Shown here in pieces: positions 44,761-54,193 of a stretch of DNA of 64,000 nt. The translations under genes were made by a program, and so were the position numbers. Source of the DNA: Rhodobacterales bacterium 56_14_T64 (GTDB lineage: Bacteria; Pseudomonadota; Alphaproteobacteria; Rhodobacterales; Rhodobacteraceae); assembly GCA_002162795.1 (NCBI GenBank), contig MAAY01000023.1:19410-83409 (forward strand), written 5' to 3'. How positions within the stretch are numbered: the first letter of the stretch is position 1; the number at the start of each line of letters is the position of its first letter. The notes under the pieces were generated by a model. It saw only the letters and a program-made list of their open reading frames with translations. It was not told the DNA's origin and did not search any database.

Positions 44761-45147
44761 ATGTGGCGAAATGTATTGCTGGTGATTGGGACTTATTACT
44801 TTGGTTTAGGAGCGCTGATGTGGGTGACACCCTTGCTCTGGTATGAATTGACGCCGGGGGTGGCAATGATGGGGCCATTCAATCTGCATTTTGTACGTGA
44901 TATTGCTCTGATCTTTCTGCTGTCAGGCGTTGGGCTGGCTTGGGGTGCGTTGCAGCGGGATCGCACTGCCTGTGTCATGGGCGCGGCTTGGCCTGCGCTG
45001 CATGCCCTGTTTCACCTGTGGATCTGGGGCGCGCGCGGTGCCCCCGTCGATCTGGTGGCAGTGAGCAATTTGCTAGGTATCCAACTGCCGGTCTGGCTGG
45101 CGCTGGTGGCGCTTAAACTTCAAATCAAACAGGAGAAACGCCAATGA
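44761..45147 (+). CDS. Small membrane protein of the ECF41 cassette
   Basis: 128 aa with about four hydrophobic segments (NVLLVIGTYYFGLGALMWV, RDIALIFLLSGVGLAWGAL, GAAWPALHALFHLWIW, AVSNLLGIQLPVWLALVAL). AGAGGAG lies upstream of the ATG. I do not recognise a named family; it resembles the small integral-membrane proteins of the DoxX/DUF4345 kind. It overlaps the AhpD-like gene by 4 nt and is the first of three genes, so it probably belongs to the sigma-factor response. Function unknown. Confidence 0.72.
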   Translation: MWRNVLLVIGTYYFGLGALMWVTPLLWYELTPGVAMMGPFNLHFVRDIALIFLLSGVGLAWGALQRDRTACVMGAAWPALHALFHLWIWGARGAPVDLVAVSNLLGIQLPVWLALVALKLQIKQEKRQ

Positions 45148-45686
45148 TCCGCTGGATATTGCAACATGGTGCCCGCGCCTTTGGGCGGAAATATCAGTAT
45201 GATGTGTCCTATTTGCTGGATGTCATCGAGGTGTCGCGGTCGGCGGGTGTGCGGTTGGCGTTGTTCCCAACACTGGTTGGCTACCGTGGTCCGCAAGGCG
45301 CCCAAGAGGTCGTTGCAGGTGCTACACTGGCGTCGACGATGGATGGCGACTGCGGTCCCTGTGCGCAGTTGGTGATCGACATGTCGATTGAATCCGGGGT
45401 GTCGTCGGACATGTTGCAAGCCTGCCTTGAAGGTCGCCGTAAGGTCGCTGGGGATGTCGGCTTGGGATATGACTTTGCTGTTGCGGCAATCGCGGATGAT
45501 ATTGACGTGGACAGACTGGCCAACGAGATCACGGACAGGTTTGGCCGACAAGCTTTGACCGCTGCAGCTTTTGCTTCAGCTTCGGGGCGGTTTTATCCCG
45601 TGTTCAAACGGGCACTAGGGCATGGCGCGACCTGCAGCCGTTTGCGATTCGGCGGGCAAGAGGAACTGGTAATAGATGAACAGTAA
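45144..45686 (+). CDS. AhpD/carboxymuconolactone-decarboxylase-like protein
   Basis: 180 aa with a CxxC motif, Cys70 and Cys73 (DGDCGPC), followed by the helical core LVIDMSIESGV and a C-terminal VFKRALGHG. It fits the AhpD-like superfamily of alkylhydroperoxidases, which use such a cysteine pair, although the rest of the sequence is divergent. ECF41 sigma factors are known for being encoded next to CMD-type, oxidoreductase or epimerase proteins, and here the ECF41 gene starts inside its last 11 nt. A redox role is likely; substrate unknown. Confidence 0.8.
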   Translation: MIRWILQHGARAFGRKYQYDVSYLLDVIEVSRSAGVRLALFPTLVGYRGPQGAQEVVAGATLASTMDGDCGPCAQLVIDMSIESGVSSDMLQACLEGRRKVAGDVGLGYDFAVAAIADDIDVDRLANEITDRFGRQALTAAAFASASGRFYPVFKRALGHGATCSRLRFGGQEELVIDEQ

Positions 45687-46554
45687 TGAAGCTGCGATTG
45701 TTTTCGAAAGCCATAGACCGCGCCTGATTTCGATCTGTTACCGGATGTTAGGGGAGCGTGCCGCCTCTGAGGACGTGGTGCAGGATACCTGGTTGCGCTG
45801 GGCCAAAACGGATCAAGTTGCGGTGAACAATCCCGAGGCCTGGTTAACCCGCGTCGCCACGCGCATTGCTATTGATGCTTTGCGCGCGGCGCAGCGGCAG
45901 CGGGAAACTTATGTTGGCACTTGGTTGCCTGAGCCTCTGATCGGTTCGGACAATAACGCTGTCGAGACCGACTACATTCAGGCGCAAGAATGTGGTTTGG
46001 CATTGCTCTGGGCGATGGAGCGTCTGGATGCCTCTGAGCGTGCCGCCTTTATTCTGCGCGAGGCGTTTGATGCAGAATACGCCGAGTTGGCCCGCATCCT
46101 GAGTAAATCCGAGGCGGCTTGCAGGCAGATGGTTAGTCGCGCCCGCAAGCGGGTGCAAAGTAGCGGACCGAGGTTTGATGTTTCAGACGCGCAGATTACA
46201 GGGCTGATCACCGACTTCTTTGCAGTGGCCGCCAGCGGGGACTTTGATGCCGCTGTCAAAATGCTGGCCAATGATGCAGTGGCCTTAAGCGATGGTGGAC
46301 CAACTGTACGTGCCGTGCGCAGGCCGCTGTACGGACCCGAAGAAATTGTTGGGGTCATGATGGCAATTCTGGGCAAATATATAGGGCAACCGGGCTGGCG
46401 GGTCGAGCCATGCATTGCCAATGGATTACCAGCCTTGATGCAAAAGGTGGGGAGCAGGGTCGAGACCATTGTCACTGTGGTACCGGACGCACAGGGGCGG
46501 ATTGCCTGGATGTATTCCATGCGGGCTCCGGAAAAAATGCTGCATCTCAACTGA
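45676..46554 (+). CDS. ECF41-type RNA polymerase sigma factor (SigJ-like)
   Basis: 292 aa: sigma2 (residues ~8-75, YRMLGERAASEDVVQDTWLRW) and sigma4 (~105-160, ERAAFILREAFDAEYAELARILSKSEAACRQMVSRAR). A C-terminal SnoaL-like domain follows instead of an anti-sigma partner. The linker motif WLPEP (83-87) is diagnostic of ECF41. In the C-terminal domain the usual DGGGK motif reads DGGPT here (near 206-210), a change in the element thought to modulate activity. It overlaps the AhpD-like gene by 11 nt. Predicted to act on its own cassette promoter. Confidence 0.9.
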   Translation: MNSNEAAIVFESHRPRLISICYRMLGERAASEDVVQDTWLRWAKTDQVAVNNPEAWLTRVATRIAIDALRAAQRQRETYVGTWLPEPLIGSDNNAVETDYIQAQECGLALLWAMERLDASERAAFILREAFDAEYAELARILSKSEAACRQMVSRARKRVQSSGPRFDVSDAQITGLITDFFAVAASGDFDAAVKMLANDAVALSDGGPTVRAVRRPLYGPEEIVGVMMAILGKYIGQPGWRVEPCIANGLPALMQKVGSRVETIVTVVPDAQGRIAWMYSMRAPEKMLHLN

Positions 46555-46585
46555 AAAAGGCCCCGTTGCCGGGGCCTTTTCTTTT
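46555..46585. terminator. Bidirectional terminator between the sigma and binding-protein genes
   Basis: AAAAGGCCCCG-TTGC-CGGGGCCTTTT is an 11-bp stem with A-run and T-run on either side, in the 43-bp gap between the two convergent stop codons. It serves both strands. Confidence 0.9.
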
Positions 46586-46597
46586 GCGGTGGCGAGG

Positions 46598-48076
46598 TTA
46601 CTCGGCCCAGCTAACCGCGGTTAGGTCGGTAGCCTGCGTCGGCGCGTTGGTCCAGAGACCCTGAACGTCGGCCTTGGCGACGCTCAATTGTGCAAGCTGG
46701 AACAAATACCCGTTAACGTAGTCGTCAGAGAGGATGGTTTGAGCCTGTTGCATCAACTCGACCCGCTTGGCTGGATCGGTGGTGGCGTTCAGCCCGGTCA
46801 TCAGCTCTTGGAAGCCCTTGTTGTCATACTGGAAATAGTAATCGGGGCGGGCATAAATGTTGATGTCCATTGGCTCGGTGTGGCTGACAATGGTCAGGCC
46901 AAAATCCTTGCCGCGGAACACGGTTTCCAGCCACTGGGCCCATTCCACATTGGTGATCTCGGCCTTGATGCCGACAGCAGCCAACTGAGCCGCGATGATC
47001 TCGCCACCACGACGCGCATAGGAGGGCGGCGGCAGGTGCAAAGTGGTTTCAAACCCATCCGGGTAGCCTGCTTCGGCCAGCAGTGCCTTAGCTTTTTCCG
47101 GATCAAAGGCAGATTTTCCGGTCAAGTCGACATAAGCCGGGTTGTGCGGCGCAAAGTGACTGCCGATCGGAGTGCCGTAGCCAAACATTGCACCGTCGAT
47201 GATCGCCTGACGGTCAATCGCATGGGCCACCGCCTGGCGCACTCGGACATCGTCAAACGGCGGTTGTTTGTTGTTGGTCGACAGGATGGTTTCACCCTCG
47301 GTCGATCCAACCAGAACTTGGAACCGTGGATCAGCCTCGAACTGTGGCAGATTTTCAGGCGCCGGAAAGCCGATGAAAGCATCCACGTCTTCAGCCATCA
47401 CGGCAGCAAAGGCGGCGGTGGGGTCGCTGATGAATTTGAATGTGGCGCTGTTCAGGATCGCTGGGGTGCCCCAGTAATCGGCGTTCTTCTCAAGCTCAAT
47501 CTTGTCGCCCTGAACCCAGTTGGCAAACTTGAACGCACCGGTTCCGATGGGAGTGGTCTTGATGTCGTCGATGCTCTCGGGTGCGACGATCACTGCATCA
47601 CCCCAGGCCATATTGAACAGGAAATTGCCATTTGGCTCAGCCAGAGTGATCTGTACAGTCTGCGGGTCAACAACGGTGACATCGGTGATGCCAGCAAATA
47701 GCGCCTTTTGGGCGTTGGTGCTGTCCTCGTCGCGGGCGCGGTTGAGGCTGAATTTCACATCCTCGGCGTCCATTGCGGTGCCGTCGTGGAACATAACATC
47801 TGAATGCAGTTTGAAGGTGTAGGTCAGCCCGTCGTCGGAAATTTCCCAGCTCTCGGCCAGGCCGGGCACCACTGCGCCATCCCCCATGAACCGGGTCAGA
47901 CCCTCAAACACATTCGAGTACAATACCGAATCGATGGCACCGGCAGCAGCACTGGTTGGGTCAAGATGCGGTGGCTCTAGCTGCATGGCGACAATTATAG
48001 AATCCTTGGCCATGGCAGCACCTGCGGTCAGCGCTAGTGCTGAACTTGCCGCAAGTACTAATGATTTAAATGACAT
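46598..48076 (-). CDS. ABC transporter substrate-binding protein, family 5
   Basis: 492 aa from ATG 48076, which has GGGGAG upstream and begins a signal peptide (MSFKSLVLAASSALALTAGA). The frame extends 197 codons further, but only as antisense of panB. It has the SBP_bac_5 pattern: EPPHLDPTSAAAGAIDSVLYSNVFEGL, LAESWEISDDGLTYTFKLHSDVMFHDG and PTAAFAAVMAEDVDAF. It is the periplasmic receptor expected to feed the DppBC-DF importer encoded at 41153-44516. It is separated from it by the opposite-strand ECF41 cassette. Peptide or other ligand unknown. Confidence 0.92.
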   Translation of the reverse strand: MSFKSLVLAASSALALTAGAAMAKDSIIVAMQLEPPHLDPTSAAAGAIDSVLYSNVFEGLTRFMGDGAVVPGLAESWEISDDGLTYTFKLHSDVMFHDGTAMDAEDVKFSLNRARDEDSTNAQKALFAGITDVTVVDPQTVQITLAEPNGNFLFNMAWGDAVIVAPESIDDIKTTPIGTGAFKFANWVQGDKIELEKNADYWGTPAILNSATFKFISDPTAAFAAVMAEDVDAFIGFPAPENLPQFEADPRFQVLVGSTEGETILSTNNKQPPFDDVRVRQAVAHAIDRQAIIDGAMFGYGTPIGSHFAPHNPAYVDLTGKSAFDPEKAKALLAEAGYPDGFETTLHLPPPSYARRGGEIIAAQLAAVGIKAEITNVEWAQWLETVFRGKDFGLTIVSHTEPMDINIYARPDYYFQYDNKGFQELMTGLNATTDPAKRVELMQQAQTILSDDYVNGYLFQLAQLSVAKADVQGLWTNAPTQATDLTAVSWAE

Positions 48077-48241
48077 AATAAATCTCCCCGTCTGGTTGTC
48101 TGCGCCTAAATCGGCTGACGCTTTAACAAGAGTGTTCCCGCTTTGCGTTACGTAATCAAGGCCGTGGAGACATTTCGCGCACTGGAAGCACGCGGCGTAA
48201 ATTGCTAGTCGTGCGCAACGCGAACAAACAGCAGGACCATC

Positions 48242-49081
48242 ATGAGCTCCACTGCCAAAAAGACCGCCCTCAGTGCCGAGGACATTCGCGCCTGCAAGGG
48301 TAAAACTCCGATTGTCAGCCTGACCGCCTACACTACGCCAATGGCGCGGTTGATGGATGCACATTGTGATTTTGTGCTGGTTGGCGACAGCGTTGGCATG
48401 GTGCTGCATGGGCTGCCTTCGACGCTTGGCGTGACGATGGAAATGATGATCCTGCACGGTCAGGCGGTGGCACGCGGGCTGGAACGCGCGATGATGGTCA
48501 TCGACATGCCGTTTGGCTCTTACGAGGAAAGCCCGCAACAGGCGTTTCGCAACGCGGCCCGATTGATGGCCGAGACTGGCGCCGCTGCAGTCAAATTGGA
48601 GGGCGGTGTGGAAATGGTCGAAACCATCCGGTTTTTGGTCGCGCGTGGTATTCCAGTGATGGCGCACATCGGACTGACACCGCAGTCGGTCAACACGCTG
48701 GGTGGCTACAAGGTGCAGGGCAGGGACGAGCAGGGTGACTTGGTGCTGGCAGATGCCCGTGCGGTGGCCGATGCTGGTGCGTTCTCAGTGGTGCTGGAGA
48801 AAGTGCCGCAAAATCTGGCGGACCAGATTACCGCAGACATCGCGATTCCCACCATCGGTATTGGCGCTTCGGCTGGGTGTGACGGCCAGATATTAGTGGT
48901 CGATGACATGTTGGGCTTTTTTACCGCCTTCAAGGCCAAATTTGTAAAACGGTATGCTGATCTTGGCGACAGTGCCGAGACCGCCATCGCAACTTATGCA
49001 GCAGAGGTCCGGGCGCGGAAATTCCCTGCGGCTGAGCATGTGTTTGCAGATCAGGCCCCTAAGAAGAGCATCCAGAAATGA
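48242..49081 (+). CDS. panB: 3-methyl-2-oxobutanoate hydroxymethyltransferase
   Basis: 279 aa TIM-barrel enzyme. Markers: [47 protein letters not shown] and [23 protein letters not shown]. It transfers a hydroxymethyl group from methylene-tetrahydrofolate to 2-oxoisovalerate, the first committed step of pantothenate and CoA synthesis. Its stop overlaps the panC start by 4 nt. Confidence 0.97.
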   Translation: MSSTAKKTALSAEDIRACKGKTPIVSLTAYTTPMARLMDAHCDFVLVGDSVGMVLHGLPSTLGVTMEMMILHGQAVARGLERAMMVIDMPFGSYEESPQQAFRNAARLMAETGAAAVKLEGGVEMVETIRFLVARGIPVMAHIGLTPQSVNTLGGYKVQGRDEQGDLVLADARAVADAGAFSVVLEKVPQNLADQITADIAIPTIGIGASAGCDGQILVVDDMLGFFTAFKAKFVKRYADLGDSAETAIATYAAEVRARKFPAAEHVFADQAPKKSIQK

Positions 49082-49935
49082 CGGCTCCTATTCTGCGCCG
49101 CCTAAATGATCTGCGTGCCGAACATGGGACGTGGATTCGGGCCGGAGAAAGCGTGGCGGTGGTGCCCACTATGGGAGCTTTGCACGCTGGGCATCTTTCC
49201 CTGGTCGAAGCCGCCTGTGCAGCCTGTGATCGGGTGATCGTGACCATCTTTGTCAATCCGCGCCAGTTTAACAACGCGGCTGATCTGGCCAACTACCCCC
49301 GCACCGAACATGAGGACGCCATAAAGCTCGCTGGGCTTGACGTGGACGTTATCTATGTTCCCGATGGCGATCAAATCTATCCCGATGGATATGCCACAAA
49401 CGTCTCGGTTTCTGGTGTTGCTGACGTGCTGGATGGCGAATTCCGCCATGGCCATTTTGATGGGGTCGCCACCGTGGTGGCCAAACTGTTTCTGCAAACA
49501 GGGGCGCAAAAGGCCTATTTTGGGCAGAAGGATTTCCAGCAGTTGATGGTCGTCAAACGCATGGCACGGGATCTGGATATCCCGATCGAGGTGATTGGCT
49601 GTGCAACTGTGCGCGAGGCCTCTGGCCTTGCCATGTCGTCGCGCAATTTGCGGCTCTCGCCTGAGGGGCTGGAGCGTGCCGCCAAGCTGTACCCGGTCAT
49701 GCAACAGGTCGCTGCCCGGTTGGTTGGCGGAGAAAGCTTCGCACCACTGGCGGATGAAGCACGTATCAAGCTGCAGGCCGCAGGGTTCAACGACATCGAA
49801 TATTTTGACCTGCGCTGCGAAGAGCACTTGCAACTGTTGGACCGGCCAACCCGTCCGGCACGTTTGTTGGTCGCGGCATGGATGGATGGCATCCGCTTGA
49901 TCGATAATATCGAAGTGGATGAACTAAAGGCTTAG
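49078..49935 (+). CDS. panC: Pantoate-beta-alanine ligase
   Basis: 285 aa class I aminoacyl-tRNA-synthetase-like adenylating enzyme. It has the HIGH-like ATP site [15 protein letters not shown] near residue 27-40, [17 protein letters not shown] and the MSSRNLRLS motif. It joins pantoate and beta-alanine to pantothenate. It is coupled to panB by a 4-nt overlap. No panD is seen here. Confidence 0.97.
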   Translation: MTAPILRRLNDLRAEHGTWIRAGESVAVVPTMGALHAGHLSLVEAACAACDRVIVTIFVNPRQFNNAADLANYPRTEHEDAIKLAGLDVDVIYVPDGDQIYPDGYATNVSVSGVADVLDGEFRHGHFDGVATVVAKLFLQTGAQKAYFGQKDFQQLMVVKRMARDLDIPIEVIGCATVREASGLAMSSRNLRLSPEGLERAAKLYPVMQQVAARLVGGESFAPLADEARIKLQAAGFNDIEYFDLRCEEHLQLLDRPTRPARLLVAAWMDGIRLIDNIEVDELKA

Positions 49936-50001
49936 TAATCTCTGGTCGCGCGTGCGATTTTGCGGCTAGTGTCTGCATCGATACAAACTAAAGGGGCGGA
50001 C

Positions 50002-51486
50002 ATGACCTATATTCTGGCAATCGATCAAGGCACGACTTCTACACGGGCGATATTGTTCGACGGTCAGATGCAGGTTGCGGGGTCTGCTCAGCAAGAGTTC
50101 CCTCAACATTTTCCGCAGGCAGGTTGGGTTGAGCATGATCCCGGGGATCTGTGGAACACTACGGTGGAGACCTGCCGTCAGGTGATGGCCGACAACGGTG
50201 TCTCGGCGGCGGGCATCGCGGGCATTGGGATTACCAATCAACGTGAGACAACCGTGGTCTGGGACCGCAACACCGGCAAGGCGATCCATAAGGCTATCGT
50301 TTGGCAGGACCGCCGCACCACCTCGATTTGCGAGGCGCTGCGCGCCGCAGGCCATGAACCACTGATCAGTCATCAGACTGGGTTGCTTCTGGATCCGTAT
50401 TTCTCGGGTACCAAGCTGAGCTGGATCTTGGATCAAGTGCCGGGAAGCCGGGAAAAGGCGATCAATGGGGATCTGTTGTTCGGCACTGTGGACAGTTTCC
50501 TGATCTGGCGCTTGACCGGTGGTGCGTCGCACGTGACGGATGCGACCAATGCGGCGCGGACCTTGATGTATGATATCCGTGAGGGAGAGTGGAGCACCGA
50601 GATCTGCGGGTTGCTGGATGTGCCAATGGCCATGCTGCCCACGGTCAAGGACAGTGCCGCTGATTTTGGCGTGACACAGGCGGAAATATTGGGGGGTGAA
50701 ATCCCAATTTTGGGTGTTGCCGGTGATCAGCAGGCGGCGACCATTGGGCAGGCTTGCTTCAAACCGGGCATGATGAAATCCACTTATGGCACCGGCTGTT
50801 TTGCGCTTCTGAACACCGGCGATGCGCCGGTGACCTCGAAAAATCGTATGCTAACCACCATTGCCTATCAGCTGGACGGCAGGCCGACCTATGCGTTGGA
50901 AGGTTCAATCTTTATCGCCGGTGCAGCGGTGCAGTGGCTGCGCGATGGCATGAGGATAATCGAAAACGCGGCCCAGACCGGCGAGTTGGCACCGCAGGCA
51001 GATCCGGGACAAGACGTGTTACTGGTCCCCGCTTTTACCGGTCTGGGCGCGCCGTATTGGGAGCCGGACAGTCGGGGGGCGGTTTTTGGACTGACCCGCA
51101 ATTCTGGACCTGCCGAACTGGCCCGCGCCGCGTTGCAGAGTGTGGGCTACCAGACCCGAGATCTGTGGGAAGCAATGCGTGCTGATTGGGGCGGCGAAAT
51201 CAATGTGACCCTGCGCGTAGACGGCGGTATGAGCGCCAGTGACTGGACTATGCAAAGCCTGTCAGATCTTCTGGGCGCCGCTGTTGACCGGCCGGTGATG
51301 CAGGAAACCACAGCGCTGGGCGCGGCCTGGCTGGCTGGTATGCGGGCTGGGATCTATCCAGATCAGAATGGGTTTGCTGAAACCTGGGCTTTGGACCGTC
51401 AGTTCACCCCGCAACTGGATGCAGACAGTCGCGAGGCGGCATATGCCCGTTGGAAACGCGCTGTGCAGGCTGTGATCGGAATATAA
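50002..51486 (+). CDS. glpK: Glycerol kinase
   Basis: 494 aa from ATG 50002 (AAGGGGCGGA just upstream; the longer frame is rejected). FGGY kinase signature: [19 protein letters not shown] at the N-terminus, [28 protein letters not shown], and [24 protein letters not shown]. It phosphorylates glycerol to glycerol 3-phosphate. No glpF, glpD or glpR neighbours are present, so it is a lone glycerol gene. A branched inverted repeat follows 6 nt after the stop. Confidence 0.96.
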   Translation: MTYILAIDQGTTSTRAILFDGQMQVAGSAQQEFPQHFPQAGWVEHDPGDLWNTTVETCRQVMADNGVSAAGIAGIGITNQRETTVVWDRNTGKAIHKAIVWQDRRTTSICEALRAAGHEPLISHQTGLLLDPYFSGTKLSWILDQVPGSREKAINGDLLFGTVDSFLIWRLTGGASHVTDATNAARTLMYDIREGEWSTEICGLLDVPMAMLPTVKDSAADFGVTQAEILGGEIPILGVAGDQQAATIGQACFKPGMMKSTYGTGCFALLNTGDAPVTSKNRMLTTIAYQLDGRPTYALEGSIFIAGAAVQWLRDGMRIIENAAQTGELAPQADPGQDVLLVPAFTGLGAPYWEPDSRGAVFGLTRNSGPAELARAALQSVGYQTRDLWEAMRADWGGEINVTLRVDGGMSASDWTMQSLSDLLGAAVDRPVMQETTALGAAWLAGMRAGIYPDQNGFAETWALDRQFTPQLDADSREAAYARWKRAVQAVIGI

Positions 51487-51492
51487 CAACGC

Positions 51493-51591
51493 AGGGCTCC
51501 CGCGCCTGCTGGATGTCCGGCTGCGCCGGGACATCCATGGAGAAGCCGTGGGCTTGGCGCCGCGCTGACGCACGGCGCGGTTGGGAGCCCT
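51493..51591. repeat. Branched inverted-repeat element between glpK and the monooxygenase
   Basis: Outer arms AGGGCTCCC-GCGCC (51493-51506) and GGCGC-GGTT-GGGAGCCCT (51574-51591) enclose two inner hairpins. One is GGATGTCC...GGACATCC (51511-51536), the other AAGCC-GTG-GGCTT (51543-51555). It fills the gap between convergent genes. The size and fold suggest a dispersed repeat (palindromic/REP-BIME class) or a structured 3' end; no ORF fits. Confidence 0.65.
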
Positions 51592-52845
51592 TCAGACCTT
51601 TGCGCCCATATCGATGATGCTGGGCTTTGCGTTCAGGGTATTGACCGAAAACCCAGCTAGGGATTTGTACTTCTCGGCATGTGCGGCCAGTTCGGTCACT
51701 GGAATCACACTGTTGATGTCCTCAAAATCGCCGCCGCAGAGGTCTTCGACCTGTTGCAACACAGCGTCGGGACCGTTGCCCGACCTGTTTGCCCGCCCGA
51801 CATTGGTGGCAATGGGGCGGACTTCGTCTTCAAAGGCCTGCAACGCCGCTGCCGTGACGCCGTGGTCCAGCAGCCGGGCGCCGATAATCCGGGCGTCCAA
51901 TATTGCCTGGCCGGCACCGTTAGAGCCAACCGGATAAGTTGGATGCGCCGCATCGCCCATTAGGGTGACATTGCCAAAGGTCCATTGCTCTAGCGGATCC
52001 CGGTCGACCATCGGGTATTCATAGACAACCTCGGCGTCCTTGATCAGCACGGGCACGTCGATCCAGTCGAACCTCCATTCAGTAAAATCGGGCAGGAAGT
52101 CGTTGATATCGGCAGCGCGGTTCCAATCTTCCTTTTTCCAGGGCGATGAGGGGTCAAAGCTTTTCTCGGCAATCCAGTTGAGGGTGACGACGCCGTCCCC
52201 ATCCGGCTCTGAGATCGGATAGGCGACCAGCCGGACTTGATCGTGGCCGATCATCACCATGGCTGCCCCGCCCAGAAACGCTTGTGCTCGGGTGGTGGCG
52301 CGCCATAGAATTCGACCATTCCAGATTGGTGCATCTTCATCCGGGGCGATCTGTGCGCGCAAAGCAGAATGGATGCCGTCGGCCGCTATAACCAGATCAC
52401 CACTCAATCGACGTCCATCGGCCAGCAGTAGAGTGGCACCTGTCTCGGTATTCTCAAAGCCGGTGGCACGGGCACCAGTGGTGATGCAATTAGGTCCAGC
52501 GCGGTCCAATAATACGCGGTACAGCATCATTTGTAACTGACCACGATGGACTGAATACTGTGGCCAGGCATAGCCCGCCCAGGTGCCGCGCGGTTCCTCC
52601 CAGATGGTTTTGCCCAGTTTTGAATAGAACCCGTATTGTCGGGTTTTTACTCCGATGGCATCCAATTCGTCGCTTAGACCCAGATCCAGCAATTCGCGCA
52701 CGGCATTGGGTTGCAGATTGATGCCAACTCCCATTGGTTTGATTTCGGCAGTGGCCTCGCAAATATGAAACGGTACGCCAATCTGATGCAGGGTCAGCCC
52801 CAGTGTCAGGCCCGCAATACCTCCGCCGGCGATGAGAATGGTCAT
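51592..52845 (-). CDS. FAD-dependent monooxygenase (salicylate/3-hydroxybenzoate hydroxylase-like)
   Basis: 417 aa group A flavin monooxygenase. It has the N-terminal FAD motif ILIAGGGIAGLTLGLTLHQIG, the internal LVIAADGIHSALR (DG motif), and the GD motif TLMGDAAHPTYPVGSNGAGQAILDARI. Such enzymes hydroxylate aromatic acids with NAD(P)H. A strong AGGAGG site precedes the ATG by 8 nt. No ring-cleavage genes are adjacent, so substrate is open. Confidence 0.88.
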   Translation of the reverse strand: MTILIAGGGIAGLTLGLTLHQIGVPFHICEATAEIKPMGVGINLQPNAVRELLDLGLSDELDAIGVKTRQYGFYSKLGKTIWEEPRGTWAGYAWPQYSVHRGQLQMMLYRVLLDRAGPNCITTGARATGFENTETGATLLLADGRRLSGDLVIAADGIHSALRAQIAPDEDAPIWNGRILWRATTRAQAFLGGAAMVMIGHDQVRLVAYPISEPDGDGVVTLNWIAEKSFDPSSPWKKEDWNRAADINDFLPDFTEWRFDWIDVPVLIKDAEVVYEYPMVDRDPLEQWTFGNVTLMGDAAHPTYPVGSNGAGQAILDARIIGARLLDHGVTAAALQAFEDEVRPIATNVGRANRSGNGPDAVLQQVEDLCGGDFEDINSVIPVTELAAHAEKYKSLAGFSVNTLNAKPSIIDMGAKV

Positions 52846-52927
52846 TAAGTGTACCTCCTAATTTTGCCGCCTAGGATGCACACTGAACACTTAGGGGCAA
52901 GGAGGCAGAAGGTCCAAGCTGCGATGT

Positions 52928-53470
52928 TCAAGTCTTGGAGGCGATGATCAGGTCGGGGCCAAAAATGACGTCAGCATAGTTTTGAAGATAGATTTTCAGC
53001 CAAGGGGTAAACCGCTCTGGATGACGTGCCACTTCGGCCAAAAGATCGTGGTAGTCCACCCAGCGGGTGTCCATCACTTCGTCCGGGTTCACATCCAGTT
53101 TGAGTGGTCGGTGCACATGAGCCAGAAAGACATCAACGGCCTCGTGTTCGATCAGTCCATTTCCGACTTCTGCACGATATTCCAAATGGTGACGGAACTC
53201 TGGGTACAGGCCGGTGATGCCCAGTTCCTCTTGCATTCGACGCACTGCGCAGGTCGAGGATTGTTCATCCCACAATGGATGGGTGCAGCAGGTGTTCGCC
53301 CAGAGTCCAGGAGTGTGATACTTGCCCAGTGCGCGACGTTGCAGTAAAATTTCGAGACCTTTGACCACAAACACTGAAACCGCTTTGTGTTTCAGGCCCT
53401 TTTTATGGGCGAGAAGCTTGTCGATTGGGACTAGGGTGCCGTCCACCCAGGCAGGGATCAAAGTGTTCAT
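52928..53470 (-). CDS. idi: Isopentenyl-diphosphate delta-isomerase, type 1
   Basis: 180 aa from ATG 53470; the frame runs further upstream but into the cytochrome c gene. It is a Nudix-fold enzyme with the active-site Cys in GLWANTCCTHP, AVRRMQEELGI, and the Glu in VGNGLIEHEAVDVF. It interconverts IPP and DMAPP. Type 1 Idi in Rhodobacterales often sits near photosynthesis or carotenoid genes, but none are present here. Confidence 0.93.
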   Translation of the reverse strand: MNTLIPAWVDGTLVPIDKLLAHKKGLKHKAVSVFVVKGLEILLQRRALGKYHTPGLWANTCCTHPLWDEQSSTCAVRRMQEELGITGLYPEFRHHLEYRAEVGNGLIEHEAVDVFLAHVHRPLKLDVNPDEVMDTRWVDYHDLLAEVARHPERFTPWLKIYLQNYADVIFGPDLIIASKT

Positions 53471-53618
53471 TCCAGGTCCGCGATTATTTCGATTCGGGCT
53501 ATATCCCCATCTGGACACAGCTGGGTTAACCGCTAGTATCAGGCAATCCAAATTGCAATGGAGCGAAAGGCCGCGGCAGGATGCAGCGGCCCTATTTGGT
53601 CGTCTGAGTAGGGCCAGA

Positions 53619-54080
53619 TTAGTTGCTGGCAGGCTCTTCTGTCGCGCCTTCAACTTCTTCGGCGATCGGAGCCGGGCTGACGCTGGCGAGGAAGGCATAA
53701 ATGTCTTCGCCGCCCTTTTTCAGCCTGAAGGACATTTTGGATTTGGCCTTGCTATTGCCTGTTTCGGCGCGCACGAAATCCTTGGGGTTGGTGATAAAGG
53801 CAACGAATTTTTCTTCGTTCCAGACCAGCCCGCCTTCGCCTGCGGCAACAAGATCTTTGCTGAATTTGAAGCCTTCGTACGATCCGGCAACGCGGCCTGG
53901 CATACCCCAGAGGTTCGGGCCGGTTTTGCCGCCTTTGACGATAGTGTCGCCGGCGTCGGAGGCGACACTATGGCATGACTTGCATTTGTTAAAAGCTTTT
54001 TCACCCTTGGCGATGTCACCTTCAGCAAATGCTGGGACGGCGAACAGGCTGACGAAAGCTGCTACGACAGATAGTTTCAT
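53619..54080 (-). CDS. Class I cytochrome c (c2/c550-like)
   Basis: 153 aa with a signal peptide (MKLSVVAAFVSLFAVPAFAEG), one heme site CKSCH near residue 34-38, and an axial Met in KSKMSFRLK. It ends with an acidic tail (EEVEGATEEPASN). It is a soluble periplasmic electron carrier, probably between the bc1 complex and an oxidase. The KTGPNLWG stretch is typical of cytochrome c2. Stands alone. Confidence 0.9.
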   Translation of the reverse strand: MKLSVVAAFVSLFAVPAFAEGDIAKGEKAFNKCKSCHSVASDAGDTIVKGGKTGPNLWGMPGRVAGSYEGFKFSKDLVAAGEGGLVWNEEKFVAFITNPKDFVRAETGNSKAKSKMSFRLKKGGEDIYAFLASVSPAPIAEEVEGATEEPASN

Positions 54081-54193
54081 ATGTTGGCTCCGGTTCTAAT
54101 GGCTAACGGTATTACTTGGCTTAACGGGACAATAGTCAACCGGATGGCCGACAAGTTTGATGCATATCAGCTGAAACCTGCGTGAACCTGCCG

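Noticed and set aside
48077-48667. 197-codon upstream extension of the binding-protein frame
   Set aside because: It is antisense to panB. A proper signal peptide and GGGGAG ribosome-binding site begin at 48076.
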